DNA of 64,000 nt from Mucilaginibacter endophyticus (GCF_003351025.1 NZ_QPCG01000001.1:751949-815948); one strand, 5' to 3'; positions 36,046 through 46,077 are shown, numbered from the stretch's first letter. A program made the numbers and translations. Notes: generated by a model from the sequence alone, not told the origin.

Positions 36046-37902
36046 ATGATGAAAAGAACAAATATTATTTTACTGCTTGTGGCTTGTTTCATAGGTGGTA
36101 TGCTTTCAACAAGCTGTAAAAAAACTTTTCTTGAAAAGCCTAAGGGCGGTGCGGTAACAGTTGATACCATTTTTGATACCCGCAACCAGGCGCAATATGC
36201 GGTAGCCCAAATGTATATGTTATGCGTTAGGGGGTACTTTCCCGAAACTTATGACGGCTGCCGCCCCGAAGCAGTTACCGATCAGCTTTATATCATCCAC
36301 CCGTCTTATGACTGGGCTTCAAATACCATTAACACCGGTTCATACATTACCGGTAATATGAGTGCCGATAATAACTGCGATTATGGTTTTGGCCAGGATA
36401 ACGGTGCCGGTTTTTACTGGCACTATAAAGGTATAAGGCAAGCTAACCTGGTATTGAAAAATATAGATAAAGTAGCCGATGCCGATAACGCCTGGAAAAC
36501 TGATACTAAGGGCCAGGCCTTGTTTTGCCGTGCCATGCAGCATTATGAATTATTCAGGTATTACGGCGGTGTGCCTATTGTAAATAAACCGCTTGATGGT
36601 ACCCTGAAAATTGCTATCCCGCGCAGTTCGGTACAATCAGTTGTTGATAGCGTGGTTAAATGGTGCGACCAGGCCGCGTCAATGTTGCCGGCCACCCGTC
36701 CAACTGCCGATTTTGGTCGCGTTACCAAGCTGGCAGCTATGGCTTTAAAAGCAAGGATCTTGCTGTATGCCGCAAGTCCGCTTTATAACACTCCTGGTAA
36801 CATGAAAGGCGATGTATCTGGCGCAAGGTTTAATGACACCCGCGATACGGTGTTAGCTTATGCCAGCTATGATAAAGAGCGCTGGAACAGAGCTGCCAAA
36901 GCTGCTAAAGATGTAATTGACAACGCTGCTGCCGGTGGTGTTTCTCTACTTAATACAGGACATCCGCTAACAACCGGCGAAACTTACGCTACATTAGGTG
37001 ACTACGAATCGGTATGGAATGTGTTTGCCAACCAGGAGCTTATTTTGGTTAATACTTCCAACCAGGTTCCGAGTTCTGCTGGTTGGGCCGATGGTTCTGC
37101 ATGGGGCCAGTACCTTTCGTCAAAATTGCGTTTAGCGCAGTGGGGGGTTAAAAACAATGTACCTATCGAATTTATACAACAGTATGAAAAAATTGATGGT
37201 ACAAAGTGGACAATGCCTGCAAGTGGTACCGATTTACCTGTTGATGCCGCCGCATGGAACCTTGACCCTCGCTTTTATCAAACCATTGCTTATGATGGTA
37301 AATACTACAGCAGCCAGCGTGGTATCCTTGCTTACTACAAAAAAGGCGATTACAGTACTGATGGTAACCTGGCCAGCAGTGATGCCGGTGTAGATGGTTA
37401 CGCTACTGAAACCTACAAATTTGTTGCAAGGGTTGATAACATGACCGATAACCATTTTGCTTGGCCGGTTTTCCGCCTTGCTGAGTTTTACCTTGGTTAT
37501 GCCGAAGCGCTTAATGAATACCAGGGCCCAAGCGCCGAAGCTGCAAATTATCTGAACAAGATCAGGCAACGTGCCGGGATGCCTGATAAAAACCCGGCCA
37601 CTATTGATGCGTTCAGGGACGCGGTTCAGAATGAGGAAACCATTGAGTTTGCTTATGAAGGACACCGCTATAATGACCTGAACCGCTGGTTAAAAGCCAA
37701 AACTGTATTGAATACGGTGTTGCACGGTATTCAAACTACTGCCAGGAACGTTGGCGGACAGTTAAAACGTACATGGACAACAGTTCCATTTGTTACAAGG
37801 GTGTTTCCTGCCAAATACTACTATGTGCCATTCCCAAGTACCGAGATCAGTTTGAGGTATTTAGGCAATAGTAGCTGGGACGGACAAAATCCAGGTTGGT
37901 AA
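36046..37902 (+). CDS. RagB/SusD family outer-membrane lipoprotein
   Basis: 618 residues. Lipobox LSTSC gives an acylated Cys at residue 24, followed by KKTFLEKPKGG. TPR-like helical SusD fold with the family C-terminal EGHRYNDLNRWLKAK block and the end YVPFPSTEIS...NPGW. It acts as the hinged lid and glycan-binding subunit of the SusC encoded 15 nt upstream. Confidence 0.95.
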   Translation: MMKRTNIILLLVACFIGGMLSTSCKKTFLEKPKGGAVTVDTIFDTRNQAQYAVAQMYMLCVRGYFPETYDGCRPEAVTDQLYIIHPSYDWASNTINTGSYITGNMSADNNCDYGFGQDNGAGFYWHYKGIRQANLVLKNIDKVADADNAWKTDTKGQALFCRAMQHYELFRYYGGVPIVNKPLDGTLKIAIPRSSVQSVVDSVVKWCDQAASMLPATRPTADFGRVTKLAAMALKARILLYAASPLYNTPGNMKGDVSGARFNDTRDTVLAYASYDKERWNRAAKAAKDVIDNAAAGGVSLLNTGHPLTTGETYATLGDYESVWNVFANQELILVNTSNQVPSSAGWADGSAWGQYLSSKLRLAQWGVKNNVPIEFIQQYEKIDGTKWTMPASGTDLPVDAAAWNLDPRFYQTIAYDGKYYSSQRGILAYYKKGDYSTDGNLASSDAGVDGYATETYKFVARVDNMTDNHFAWPVFRLAEFYLGYAEALNEYQGPSAEAANYLNKIRQRAGMPDKNPATIDAFRDAVQNEETIEFAYEGHRYNDLNRWLKAKTVLNTVLHGIQTTARNVGGQLKRTWTTVPFVTRVFPAKYYYVPFPSTEISLRYLGNSSWDGQNPGW

Positions 37903-37936
37903 TAGGCTTTTACACATTAACAATTAGTGAAAAACA

Positions 37937-40774
37937 ATGAAAAAAGATTATAAAAACTTTTTGGCCTGGATGCTTACGTTCTGCAGTTTTTCGGCGGTAA
38001 ACGCCCAAACAGCGGTTAAGGCACCGGCCGATACCATAAAAAAGGCAAGTTCGTATAAAGACTTTGTTGACGGCGGCTTGAGAATAGATAAAGCATGGCG
38101 TAATACCGGCGCGGTTTTCACGCTTTCGGGCGAAGACTTAACCCGCATGACCTCGGGTAACCTGCTTAATACATTACAGGGCCGCATTCCGGGTTTAACC
38201 GTAGTTACCGGATCGGGCGAGCCAGGTTATGATAACCCAACCTTTTATATGAGAGGGGTGAGCAGCTGGAACCTTCAGGGTAACCAGGTGTTGATCTACC
38301 TCGATGGTTTCCAGGTTGATATGGGCGCAATTAGCGGTCTGTCGGCTTATGAAATTGAATCAGTTACTTTATTGAAAGACGCTGCCGCGCTGGCTGTTTA
38401 CGGCCTTGAAGGTGGTTCGGGCGTATTAAGTATCCGCACCAAAAAAGGCGCTGTTTTAAATAAAACGCAGGTATTTGTAAACGGTAAATATGGCATACTA
38501 AGCCCTATTGACCTGCCGAAGGTGATGGATGCTTACGGTTATACTACCAATTATAACAATGCGCTAACAAACGATGGTTTGCCAATTAAATATGCTAATC
38601 CGGAGTTGTATAAAGCTGCCAACGATCCTTTTCACCCAAATGTGAACTGGTATGATGAATTGCTTAAAAAAACTTCGGCTATCCAGGATTATAACTTTGG
38701 TTTCCGTGGCGGTAACAACACAGCCAAGTTTTTTGTACTGATGAACTATACCAATTTTGAAGGTTTATACAAAAACGCCGATATCATTGATAAGGATTTT
38801 GGTACTAATGCCAAATACACCAAGTTAAACCTCAGGGCAAATATTGAGCTGCAGTTGAATAAAAACCTGGTAGTAACAGCCAACATTAGCGGTATCACCG
38901 AAGACAGGAATACACCATCGGGTTTCACAGCGGCGCAAGTGTTCAATAACATCATGGCCATTCCGGCTGCCGCTTTCCCGGTTAAAAATCCTAATGGCAC
39001 CTGGGGCAACAGCTCGGTGTATAAATTTAACCCTATTCAGCTTTTACAGCAAAATGGTGTTTACCAATCACACACACGTAACCTGCAAACCAACTTTAGC
39101 TTTGTGCAAAAACTGGATAAGCTGACTAAGGGCCTCGACCTTAAAGGTGAGGTTTCATTTGCCAACCAGTATGTAGGTATTTATCAGAAACAATTCTCGG
39201 TAAATTCATTTGAAATTACCGGTCAGGATGCACAGGGCAAAGCTATTTATGGCTCAACCCCGGTAACACCGATCAGCCAGTCGAGCAGCGACGGCGGTGG
39301 TGCTCACTGGAACCGTACAACAGTAAGGGTAGGTTTTGATTACGACCGTACCTTCGGCAAATCAACCTTTACCGGTATGATCCAGGCGCGCAGGCAGGGG
39401 TATACGCATGACGGTATTGTTTACCAGGTACGTACACAAGGCATCGCTGGTAATGTAACTTACGACTACGATAAAAAATACATCGTTGATCTTTCAGGTT
39501 CATACAGCGGCTCGGCAGATTTTGCGCCGGGCAACCGTTATGGCTGGTTCCCTGCTTTAGGTTTAGGCTGGATAGCGTCAAAAGAAGATTTTCTAAAGGA
39601 TAACTCAACCATTAACTTCCTGAAGGTGCGTGCATCATATGGTACTGTAGGTAACGTTAATGAGGCTTACCGCTTTTTATACCAGCAATTTGCAGTTAGT
39701 GCGCCTGGTTGGGTAACAGGTACAGGTAACACCGGGCACGGTGGCTTGACCGAAGGCCCTTTTGCTAACCTGAATTTTGCCTGGGAGAAAAAAACAACCC
39801 TTAACCTTGGTTTAGACTTCACGTTATGGAAAAATCTTTCGGGTACATTAGATGTGTTTACCGAAAAACGTACGGGCATCCTTGAAGTTCCAACAGCAAG
39901 TGTTCCTGATTATACCGGCTTTAACCTGCAATATGCCAATACCGGCGAGGTACATAACAAAGGTTTGGAAGCATCATTGAAGTATGAACAAAATGATAAC
40001 AAATTTAAATATTATGTAGGCGGTTCATTTGCGTATGCCCGTAATAAAATAGTTAAGCGTTCAGAAAACCCGCAGCCATATAATTACCTGTATACTCAGG
40101 GATACCCTATTGGCCAAATGAAGGGGCTGGTATACACCGGTTTTTACCAGCAATCGGATTTTGATGCCAATGGTAACCTTAAGCCAGGTATCGTAGCATC
40201 ATCATATACCAATGTTAAGCCCGGAGACCTGAAATTCAAAGACCAGGACGGCAACGGTATCATCAATGATTATGATAAGGTGCCAATGAAGTATTCGGTA
40301 CTTCCTGAAATTACCTTAGGTTTTAACCTCGGTTTCAAATACGCTGGTTTTGATTTTGATGCTTACCTGCAAGGCGTATTGCACCGTACCGTTAGTTTGC
40401 TCGATGCTGCTTACACCTATACCCATCCATTTGTATTCAATAATAACATCTCTGAGTTTTCGGCAAACAGTTGGACACCTCAAAACGCGGCTACTGCTAC
40501 TTCTCCACGGTTATCAACGCTTGCAAATCCTAACAATGATCAGCAATCTGATTTCTGGATGCGCAACGGCAACTTCCTGAAACTGCGCAGTGTTGAATTA
40601 GGCTATACCCTGCCACAGCGCGGATTTTTAAGGAAGCTGGATGCCGTAAGGGTTTTCGTGAATGGTACCAACCTGTTTACATGGGATAAGATAGAAGGCC
40701 TTGAAGCCGAGCGCCTTTCAATGGGCTATCCTTTAGTGAAAGCGGTAACATTTGGTATGAAAGTGAAATTGTAG
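37937..40774 (+). CDS. SusC-like TonB-dependent receptor, short form
   Basis: 945 residues, about 250 shorter than the first SusC. Signal peptide (ends near AVNAQ), no STN domain and no carboxypeptidase-like regulatory domain. The protein goes nearly straight into the plug (LLNTLQGRIPGLTVVTGSGE ... YMRGVSSW) and then the barrel. It probably transports a related glycan but cannot signal to FecR. Pairs with the SusD 23 nt downstream. Confidence 0.92.
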   Translation: MKKDYKNFLAWMLTFCSFSAVNAQTAVKAPADTIKKASSYKDFVDGGLRIDKAWRNTGAVFTLSGEDLTRMTSGNLLNTLQGRIPGLTVVTGSGEPGYDNPTFYMRGVSSWNLQGNQVLIYLDGFQVDMGAISGLSAYEIESVTLLKDAAALAVYGLEGGSGVLSIRTKKGAVLNKTQVFVNGKYGILSPIDLPKVMDAYGYTTNYNNALTNDGLPIKYANPELYKAANDPFHPNVNWYDELLKKTSAIQDYNFGFRGGNNTAKFFVLMNYTNFEGLYKNADIIDKDFGTNAKYTKLNLRANIELQLNKNLVVTANISGITEDRNTPSGFTAAQVFNNIMAIPAAAFPVKNPNGTWGNSSVYKFNPIQLLQQNGVYQSHTRNLQTNFSFVQKLDKLTKGLDLKGEVSFANQYVGIYQKQFSVNSFEITGQDAQGKAIYGSTPVTPISQSSSDGGGAHWNRTTVRVGFDYDRTFGKSTFTGMIQARRQGYTHDGIVYQVRTQGIAGNVTYDYDKKYIVDLSGSYSGSADFAPGNRYGWFPALGLGWIASKEDFLKDNSTINFLKVRASYGTVGNVNEAYRFLYQQFAVSAPGWVTGTGNTGHGGLTEGPFANLNFAWEKKTTLNLGLDFTLWKNLSGTLDVFTEKRTGILEVPTASVPDYTGFNLQYANTGEVHNKGLEASLKYEQNDNKFKYYVGGSFAYARNKIVKRSENPQPYNYLYTQGYPIGQMKGLVYTGFYQQSDFDANGNLKPGIVASSYTNVKPGDLKFKDQDGNGIINDYDKVPMKYSVLPEITLGFNLGFKYAGFDFDAYLQGVLHRTVSLLDAAYTYTHPFVFNNNISEFSANSWTPQNAATATSPRLSTLANPNNDQQSDFWMRNGNFLKLRSVELGYTLPQRGFLRKLDAVRVFVNGTNLFTWDKIEGLEAERLSMGYPLVKAVTFGMKVKL

Positions 40775-40797
40775 TATTAAAATTTGATTACAAGGAA

Positions 40798-42483
40798 ATG
40801 AAAAGAAATCGATATACAATAACAATGCTGGCCCTGGGCACGCTGCTTTACTCATCATGTAAGCACAATTACCTTGAGGTGCAAACCATTAAGGCCGACA
40901 TTACCACCGATAAGTTGTACTCAAACTATACCTATGTACAGCAACAGATGTGGAATACATACAGTTACCTGCCCGATGGCATAAGTAACCTTAACCTTGA
41001 AGGGGCTACTGATGAAGCCGAAGCTACTAACTCGGTTGATCCTGTGCAGGTATTTAATTACGGCACCTGGAACCAGTACACCAACCCGGATAATGTTTGG
41101 GCAACTAATTTCGATGGCATCCGCCAGGCAAACCTCTATCTTAAAAACAAGGGGAAAGTTGATATCAATTACATCAAGGATAAAATTACATCTACAGATT
41201 CAACCACTTACTATAACGCCCGCAATAACGTTAAGTTTATGGAAGGCGAGGCCCTGTTTTTAAAGGCCTACTTTTACTTTGAGCTGGTAAAACGCTATGG
41301 TGGCGTCCCTATTTTTGAGCAGCCGCTTGATTATAATGATCCTAACTCATGGAAAAATGTACAACGTAATTCAGTTGACGAGTGTATCAAATACATTGCC
41401 TCATTATGCGATAAGGCAGCTGCTATTATCCCGGCCAATCTTTCGCCATACTCATGGTATGAGTCGGGTAGGGTAACCAATGGGGCTATCAAAACCTTAA
41501 AGGCCAAAGCCCTGCTTTACGGCGCAAGCCCGCTGTTTACCGCAAATGGTTCAACTACTACCTGGGCACAGGCAGCATCAGCGGCTCATGATGTGATAGC
41601 AATGGGCAGTTATTCGCTTGATGCCAATTACTCCAACCTTTTTGGCGCCAATAATACTTCATCCGGCGAGGCTATCTTTTTCCGCAGGTATGGCGCCATG
41701 AATCTGATTGAATACAATAACTTCCCTATTGTATTTCAGAACAGTAATGGTAACAGCATTACACCGGCCGAAAACCTGGTTAGCGATTACGAAGTACTTG
41801 TGAAATCAGGAAGCACCATTACCGGTTCGGTTCCGTTTGACTGGACTAATCCAGCCCATGCTGCTGCTCCTTATACCAACCGTGACCCACGTTTTGCAGC
41901 AACTATTGTGTACAATGGTGCAACCTTTAAGGGAACTTCTATCCAAACCTATTTTGGCGGTAACAGTGGTTTGCCTAAGCAAAATGCTACTAAAACAGGT
42001 TATTACCTGTCAAAATGGGTTAATCAATCTGTCGATCTGATCAACAATACAACTGCCAATCACGCCTGGATGTATTTCAGGTATGCCGATGTTTTGTTAA
42101 GCTATGCCGAGGCCATGTTTAATGCCTATGGTCCGGACGCAGATCCGCAGGGTTATGGTATGACAGCGCTTCAGGCTATTAACAAGGTTAGGCAGCGTGT
42201 ACAAATGCCTGCGCTTACGGTGGCTCAGCTAAATCAGCAGGCTATTGAGCATGAGCGTAACGTTGAGTTAAGCTTTGAAAACAACCGCTTATGGGATGTG
42301 CGCAGGTGGAAAAAAGGTGTAAGCTATTTCAGCAAGCCGGCTAATCGCATTGATATTACCAATGCAGGTGTTTACACCGTGAAGAAACTTGAAGACAGGG
42401 TGTTTTCTGCTAAAATGGAATGGTATCCAATACCGCAGTCAGAGATTTCAAAAACAGGCTGGACGCAAAATCCGGGCTGGTAG
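40798..42483 (+). CDS. RagB/SusD family outer-membrane lipoprotein (second)
   Basis: 561 residues. Lipobox LLYSSC (Cys21) followed by KHNYLEVQ. SusD fold with the typical C-terminal EHERNVELSFENNRLWDVRRWKKG and end YPIPQSEIS...QNPGW. Partner of the short SusC directly upstream. Sequence is clearly different from the first SusD, so this is not a recent tandem duplication. Confidence 0.94.
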   Translation: MKRNRYTITMLALGTLLYSSCKHNYLEVQTIKADITTDKLYSNYTYVQQQMWNTYSYLPDGISNLNLEGATDEAEATNSVDPVQVFNYGTWNQYTNPDNVWATNFDGIRQANLYLKNKGKVDINYIKDKITSTDSTTYYNARNNVKFMEGEALFLKAYFYFELVKRYGGVPIFEQPLDYNDPNSWKNVQRNSVDECIKYIASLCDKAAAIIPANLSPYSWYESGRVTNGAIKTLKAKALLYGASPLFTANGSTTTWAQAASAAHDVIAMGSYSLDANYSNLFGANNTSSGEAIFFRRYGAMNLIEYNNFPIVFQNSNGNSITPAENLVSDYEVLVKSGSTITGSVPFDWTNPAHAAAPYTNRDPRFAATIVYNGATFKGTSIQTYFGGNSGLPKQNATKTGYYLSKWVNQSVDLINNTTANHAWMYFRYADVLLSYAEAMFNAYGPDADPQGYGMTALQAINKVRQRVQMPALTVAQLNQQAIEHERNVELSFENNRLWDVRRWKKGVSYFSKPANRIDITNAGVYTVKKLEDRVFSAKMEWYPIPQSEISKTGWTQNPGW

Positions 42484-42494
42484 ATACGTGCAGT

Positions 42495-42522
42495 CCCATC
42501 GCTTTTAAATCAAGGCGATGGG
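42495..42522 (+). other. intra-operon hairpin
   Basis: CCCATCGCTTT pairs with AAGGCGATGGG (11 bp, one G-U) between the second SusD gene and the DUF1735 gene. No U-tract follows, so a stability or attenuation element is more likely than a full terminator. Confidence 0.5.
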
Positions 42523-42562
42523 CTGTTAAATGATTTAAATTAATAATGTAAAAAATATTTTC

Positions 42563-43594
42563 ATGAAAATTAATGCATCATTAGTAAAGCTTTCGGCGGC
42601 ATGCCTGTTGCTGGGAGTTGCAGGTTGTAAACAGGAGCACCTGAACGGTGTAAAGTCGGACCCTGCTGTAAAAGTATACCTGCCCGATTCTGAGAAACCT
42701 GATGGTTTGGTTGATGTTATGGCCGGAAGCTCACTTAAGGTTGATAGCTCAACGAGCACAGTTAATTTTTCTATCCCGGTCTACAGGGGTGGCGAATCAA
42801 ACTTTGAAGCCCTTACAGTTGATGTAAGTACCGATAATACGGCTATAGCTGGACTTGTTACAGCCGGTAAATTGCCCGCTAACACGGTTGTACTTGATCC
42901 GGCTGATTTTACACTGGCCGCAAAGGATACCGTGAAGCTGACTAATAACATTATGAAAGGGAGCATTACTCCTAAAATAAAAATTGCCAGCCTGAACAAG
43001 TATGACGGTAAAGTAGCTGCGCTGGGTATTAAAATTGCAAACTCATCAAAGCAGGAAGTGAATGCCGATATGAATAGGGCTGTCATTTATTTTAGTGTTG
43101 CAGACCTGATAGATGCTATTACTCCCAAAACCAATGTGATAGATAATACCAAATGGCAAATTTATCACCGTACCGATGGTGTAACCTTTAAGGTAAATGC
43201 CGATGGCAGTGTATTGGCAACAGGCGGTAACTGGGGCCAGCAAGGTCTAGTTCAGCCTGTTCAGGTAAGGGCCAACAAAAAATATAAAATTGACATGACT
43301 GTAGCCGGCTCAGGCGCTACCGATTGCTGGTTTGAAGTTTATGTAGGCCAGGGTGTGCCTTCTGAGGCAAGTGACTATGCCGACGGAGGTACCCGTATAG
43401 CGCTGAACACCTGGAACGGCTGCGGTAAATCACCTTTCAACGGTTTATTGTCGGCAATATCATGTGCCGGCAGTGGTAACGTGGTATCATTCCCTACAAG
43501 TGGTACTGCTTATGTGTTGATCCGTTCGGGTGGGTCAAGCCTGGGTACAACAGGTATCAAAATCACCAATATTGATTTCAGACGAGTGAATTGA
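42563..43594 (+). CDS. DUF1735-type surface lipoprotein (SusE-like position)
   Basis: 343 residues. Lipobox GVAGC (Cys22) followed by KQEHLNG. Residues ~35-180 match the DUF1735 / BT_3987-like N-terminal beta-sandwich (VKVYLPDSEKP ... AALGIKIAN). The C-terminal half (WQIYHRTDGVTFKVNADGS ... VYVGQG) looks like a carbohydrate-binding beta domain. Proteins in this slot after SusD serve as extra surface glycan-binding lipoproteins. Last gene of the locus. Confidence 0.82.
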   Translation: MKINASLVKLSAACLLLGVAGCKQEHLNGVKSDPAVKVYLPDSEKPDGLVDVMAGSSLKVDSSTSTVNFSIPVYRGGESNFEALTVDVSTDNTAIAGLVTAGKLPANTVVLDPADFTLAAKDTVKLTNNIMKGSITPKIKIASLNKYDGKVAALGIKIANSSKQEVNADMNRAVIYFSVADLIDAITPKTNVIDNTKWQIYHRTDGVTFKVNADGSVLATGGNWGQQGLVQPVQVRANKKYKIDMTVAGSGATDCWFEVYVGQGVPSEASDYADGGTRIALNTWNGCGKSPFNGLLSAISCAGSGNVVSFPTSGTAYVLIRSGGSSLGTTGIKITNIDFRRVN

Positions 43595-43673
43595 TGCTTC
43601 TGAAAAGAAATAGCCAACCGATTCTCAATGATGAATTGAGATTTAGTTGATTAGTATAAATTCTATACTATGA

Positions 43674-43709
43674 AGCGCTCCGGGGTGAGATCCGGGGCGC
43701 TGTTTTTTT
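43674..43709 (+). terminator. rho-independent terminator of the first SusCD locus
   Basis: AGCGCTCCGG / CCGGGGCGCT stem (10 bp, one G-U) with an 8-nt loop, followed by TGTTTTTTT. Lies 80 nt after the DUF1735 gene. Confidence 0.85.
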
Positions 43710-43789
43710 GAGGGAAATGTCGTTTAGACAGTGGCGAAGTATTACACTACAAATTGGCGAACCATGCAATCCGGCTTTTATGGCGTATA

Positions 43790-43823
43790 AGATTTCTCAC
43801 TCGTGCCTCGTTTCGAAATGACA
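43790..43823. repeat. half-copy of a dispersed repeat
   Basis: AGATTTCTCACTCG...TTTCGAAATGACA resembles one end of the TGTCATTTCGA...GAGAAATCT elements scattered in Sphingobacteria genomes. No opposite arm is visible, so this is a remnant. Confidence 0.45.
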
Positions 43824-43850
43824 ATTCTTATTAGTAACGTAAATTTTCGT

Positions 43851-43882
43851 CCCCTTAGGGTCTCTCATAGAGCCCCTAAGGG
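43851..43882. repeat. palindromic element CCCTTAGGG...CCCTAAGGG
   Basis: 9-bp arms at 43852-43860 and 43874-43882 with inner CTCT/AGAG pairing. It lies 42 nt before the alpha/beta hydrolase gene, and a related sequence (GCGCCTAAGG) occurs in the repeat at 62544. Confidence 0.5.
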
Positions 43883-43923
43883 TTATCATTTAAATTTTTA
43901 TTTTAGTTGCTCTAAACAAAAGC

Positions 43924-44892
43924 ATGAAACACTTATATATCATCATAATATTATTCTTAACTGCAAACCTTGCAAAGGCTCAGGTAAAACACGTTGACAG
44001 CTGGACAGACGGCAGGTACGTCACTGTAAATGGATCGAAGTTATGGGTAGTGACGGTAGGAGAGGGAGATCCGATTATTTTTATTGCAGGTGGTCCGGGT
44101 GGTACCCATTTAGGTCTGCGCAGCTTTGATTCATTGGCAAATAATCGTCATCAGCTAATTTATTTCGACGCGCTGGGACGTGGTAAGTCTGATTCGGCTA
44201 AGAATGTTACAGAATATAGCCTTGCGCGTGACATTGATGATATAGAAGGTTTGCGAGTAGCTTTAAAACTGGATAAGATCACCGTGTTAGGGCATTCGTA
44301 TGGCGGGGTTGTTGCACAGGGCTATGCCATTAAATACCCTGCACATTTGAGCCACCTTATTTTGGCCGATACCTTTCACAGTTTTGTAATGTGGCAGGAA
44401 AACGATGATAACTCCAACCATGAAATAAAAACCAACTACCCCGAAGTTTGGGAAAGATTGATGAAGATCAGGAACGAAGGAGCTGTATCAAGTGATCGGG
44501 ATCATCAGGCCATATACAGCGAAGTGCCCTACGGGTTTTTATATGCGTACAACCCCGGCAATTTTGAACCCAAGAAAGGAGTAAGCAACCGCTATTATCC
44601 CAACCCGCACTATAGCCAGGTTTACTATCAGATGGTGGGTAAAGACGGCGATTTTATTGTAGGCAGCGATATTGGCACTTTCGATTACCGCAAGCAGCTT
44701 AAAAACCTGAAAATGCCGATCCTGATTGTAACCGGCCGCTTTGACCGGGTAGCAACACCATGGATGGCGGTTAAATATAAAGAGTACTGCCCGCAGGCAC
44801 AATTCGTGATCTTTGAAAAATCGGGCCACAACCCTCAGGTTGAAGAGCCGGAACAGGAATTCGCGGTTATCAACGAGTTTTTGGCTCAGTAA
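43924..44892 (+). CDS. secreted alpha/beta hydrolase (proline iminopeptidase-like)
   Basis: 322 residues. Signal peptide (LYIIIILFLTANLAKAQ). Oxyanion segment AGGPGGTHLGLRSF, nucleophile elbow GHSYGG with Ser125, Asp274 (TGRFDRVA) and His302 (KSGHNPQ) complete the triad. GGPGG is typical of prolyl aminopeptidases, but related hydrolases share it. Acts outside the cytoplasm. Independent of the SusCD locus, which ends at the terminator upstream. Confidence 0.85.
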   Translation: MKHLYIIIILFLTANLAKAQVKHVDSWTDGRYVTVNGSKLWVVTVGEGDPIIFIAGGPGGTHLGLRSFDSLANNRHQLIYFDALGRGKSDSAKNVTEYSLARDIDDIEGLRVALKLDKITVLGHSYGGVVAQGYAIKYPAHLSHLILADTFHSFVMWQENDDNSNHEIKTNYPEVWERLMKIRNEGAVSSDRDHQAIYSEVPYGFLYAYNPGNFEPKKGVSNRYYPNPHYSQVYYQMVGKDGDFIVGSDIGTFDYRKQLKNLKMPILIVTGRFDRVATPWMAVKYKEYCPQAQFVIFEKSGHNPQVEEPEQEFAVINEFLAQ

Positions 44893-44910
44893 ATAGTCTG
44901 CCCGCCCGGT

Positions 44911-46077
44911 TTAATTTGGCTTGTCTGCACCTCCATTGGCGTTATCTCCAGTAGGTTTGTCTGTGGGGGGAGGAGGAGGTTCGTTGCCAACGGTGGTGGA
45001 GTCGTGTTGTTCTGTCGGTTGATCTTTGGTAGGTTCGGTGGCTTTTAAACCTGCATAAGTACCGGCGCTTATCCCCATCATCAATAGAATGTTGTTGTCA
45101 AAATCAGCCAGCAGGTTTGATGATATTGTTCTTTGGATAAAGATCAACCCAAACAAAACATTGAACATCACATTTTGGAGGCGTTGAATGTTGATGCTGC
45201 TCCTATCGGACAGGATATCGTGAAAAAAGCCTTCGCTGTGTGCTTTTGGGTCAATATCTGTTTTGGGTTTCTGATCGTTTTCGATAACCTTGCCCGCGGC
45301 CATAGTTGCAGCACTGATACCCAGGATAGCCAGTAATGAACCCGGAATATCGGGCAGCGCCCCGGTTTCGTTACAGATGTACAGATAAGCGCCGGAAAAG
45401 ATCACCGTCCAGTACAATAATTGCGTACGGCTGAGGCTGTAGTAAATATTGGCATCGTCTTTTAAAATATTATTCTTCAGGCCCATCGCCAGGAAGCCGG
45501 CCATAACAACAGCCATTATCCATACCCAAACCCGGTTTATTTTTTGTTTAACCTCAAGCTGGGTTTTGATCAGGCCTTTGGTAATGTAGCCATGCGAATC
45601 GCCGACCGAAAAATAGACGGGGATACGGGCTTTGTCGATAGATTTGCTGGCTAAAAACTGAACGGCAAGGTTTTGTACAGATTCATCGATCTTAAAGTAA
45701 ATGATCTTTTCATAGTCGTTACTGCTCCAGAATGCAGTTTCTCCCACCTTAATGTCATCTACATAAAGCGTTTTAAATGAATCGATAGGCAATTTGGTTT
45801 TTATCCTGATAGCAATGATCTCGTTAAGCCTGGCCGAATCTTTTCGCCCGCTTAAATTAGTAATGCTTAATATCGAATCGGGGAGGGTGGCAGTTTTAAC
45901 GGAATCTGCTTTAATCGGGGCTGTTTTTGTACTGTCGCCTGCTCCTGTTTGGGCGGCGGCGCAAATGGGAATCATCAATATCAACGCGCTTGCTGGTAGC
46001 TTAATTAGCCGTTTTTTTAACGACAGAGGAATTAGCGACAGCGACGCCATTAAGGCAAGAACTAATAATAAGGCCAT
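44911..46077 (-). CDS. unrecognised membrane protein
   Basis: 388 residues. N-terminal hydrophobic segments (signal/anchor up to ~residue 43, ending ICAAAQ), a periplasmic beta-type domain (~75-175), then about five membrane helices in two groups (~185-205, 218-265 with SRTQLLYWTVIFSGAYLYI, 308-345). The tail is hydrophilic and Pro-rich (NEPPPPPTDKPTGDNANGG). No family assigned. A hinge of cytoplasmic charged residues sits between the helix groups. Convergent with the alpha/beta hydrolase. Confidence 0.7.
   Translation of the reverse strand: MALLLVLALMASLSLIPLSLKKRLIKLPASALILMIPICAAAQTGAGDSTKTAPIKADSVKTATLPDSILSITNLSGRKDSARLNEIIAIRIKTKLPIDSFKTLYVDDIKVGETAFWSSNDYEKIIYFKIDESVQNLAVQFLASKSIDKARIPVYFSVGDSHGYITKGLIKTQLEVKQKINRVWVWIMAVVMAGFLAMGLKNNILKDDANIYYSLSRTQLLYWTVIFSGAYLYICNETGALPDIPGSLLAILGISAATMAAGKVIENDQKPKTDIDPKAHSEGFFHDILSDRSSINIQRLQNVMFNVLFGLIFIQRTISSNLLADFDNNILLMMGISAGTYAGLKATEPTKDQPTEQHDSTTVGNEPPPPPTDKPTGDNANGGADKPN

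Noticed and set aside
43790-43882. Possible riboswitch before the alpha/beta hydrolase
   Set aside because: The structure is explained by remnants of dispersed repeats; no known aptamer core was seen.
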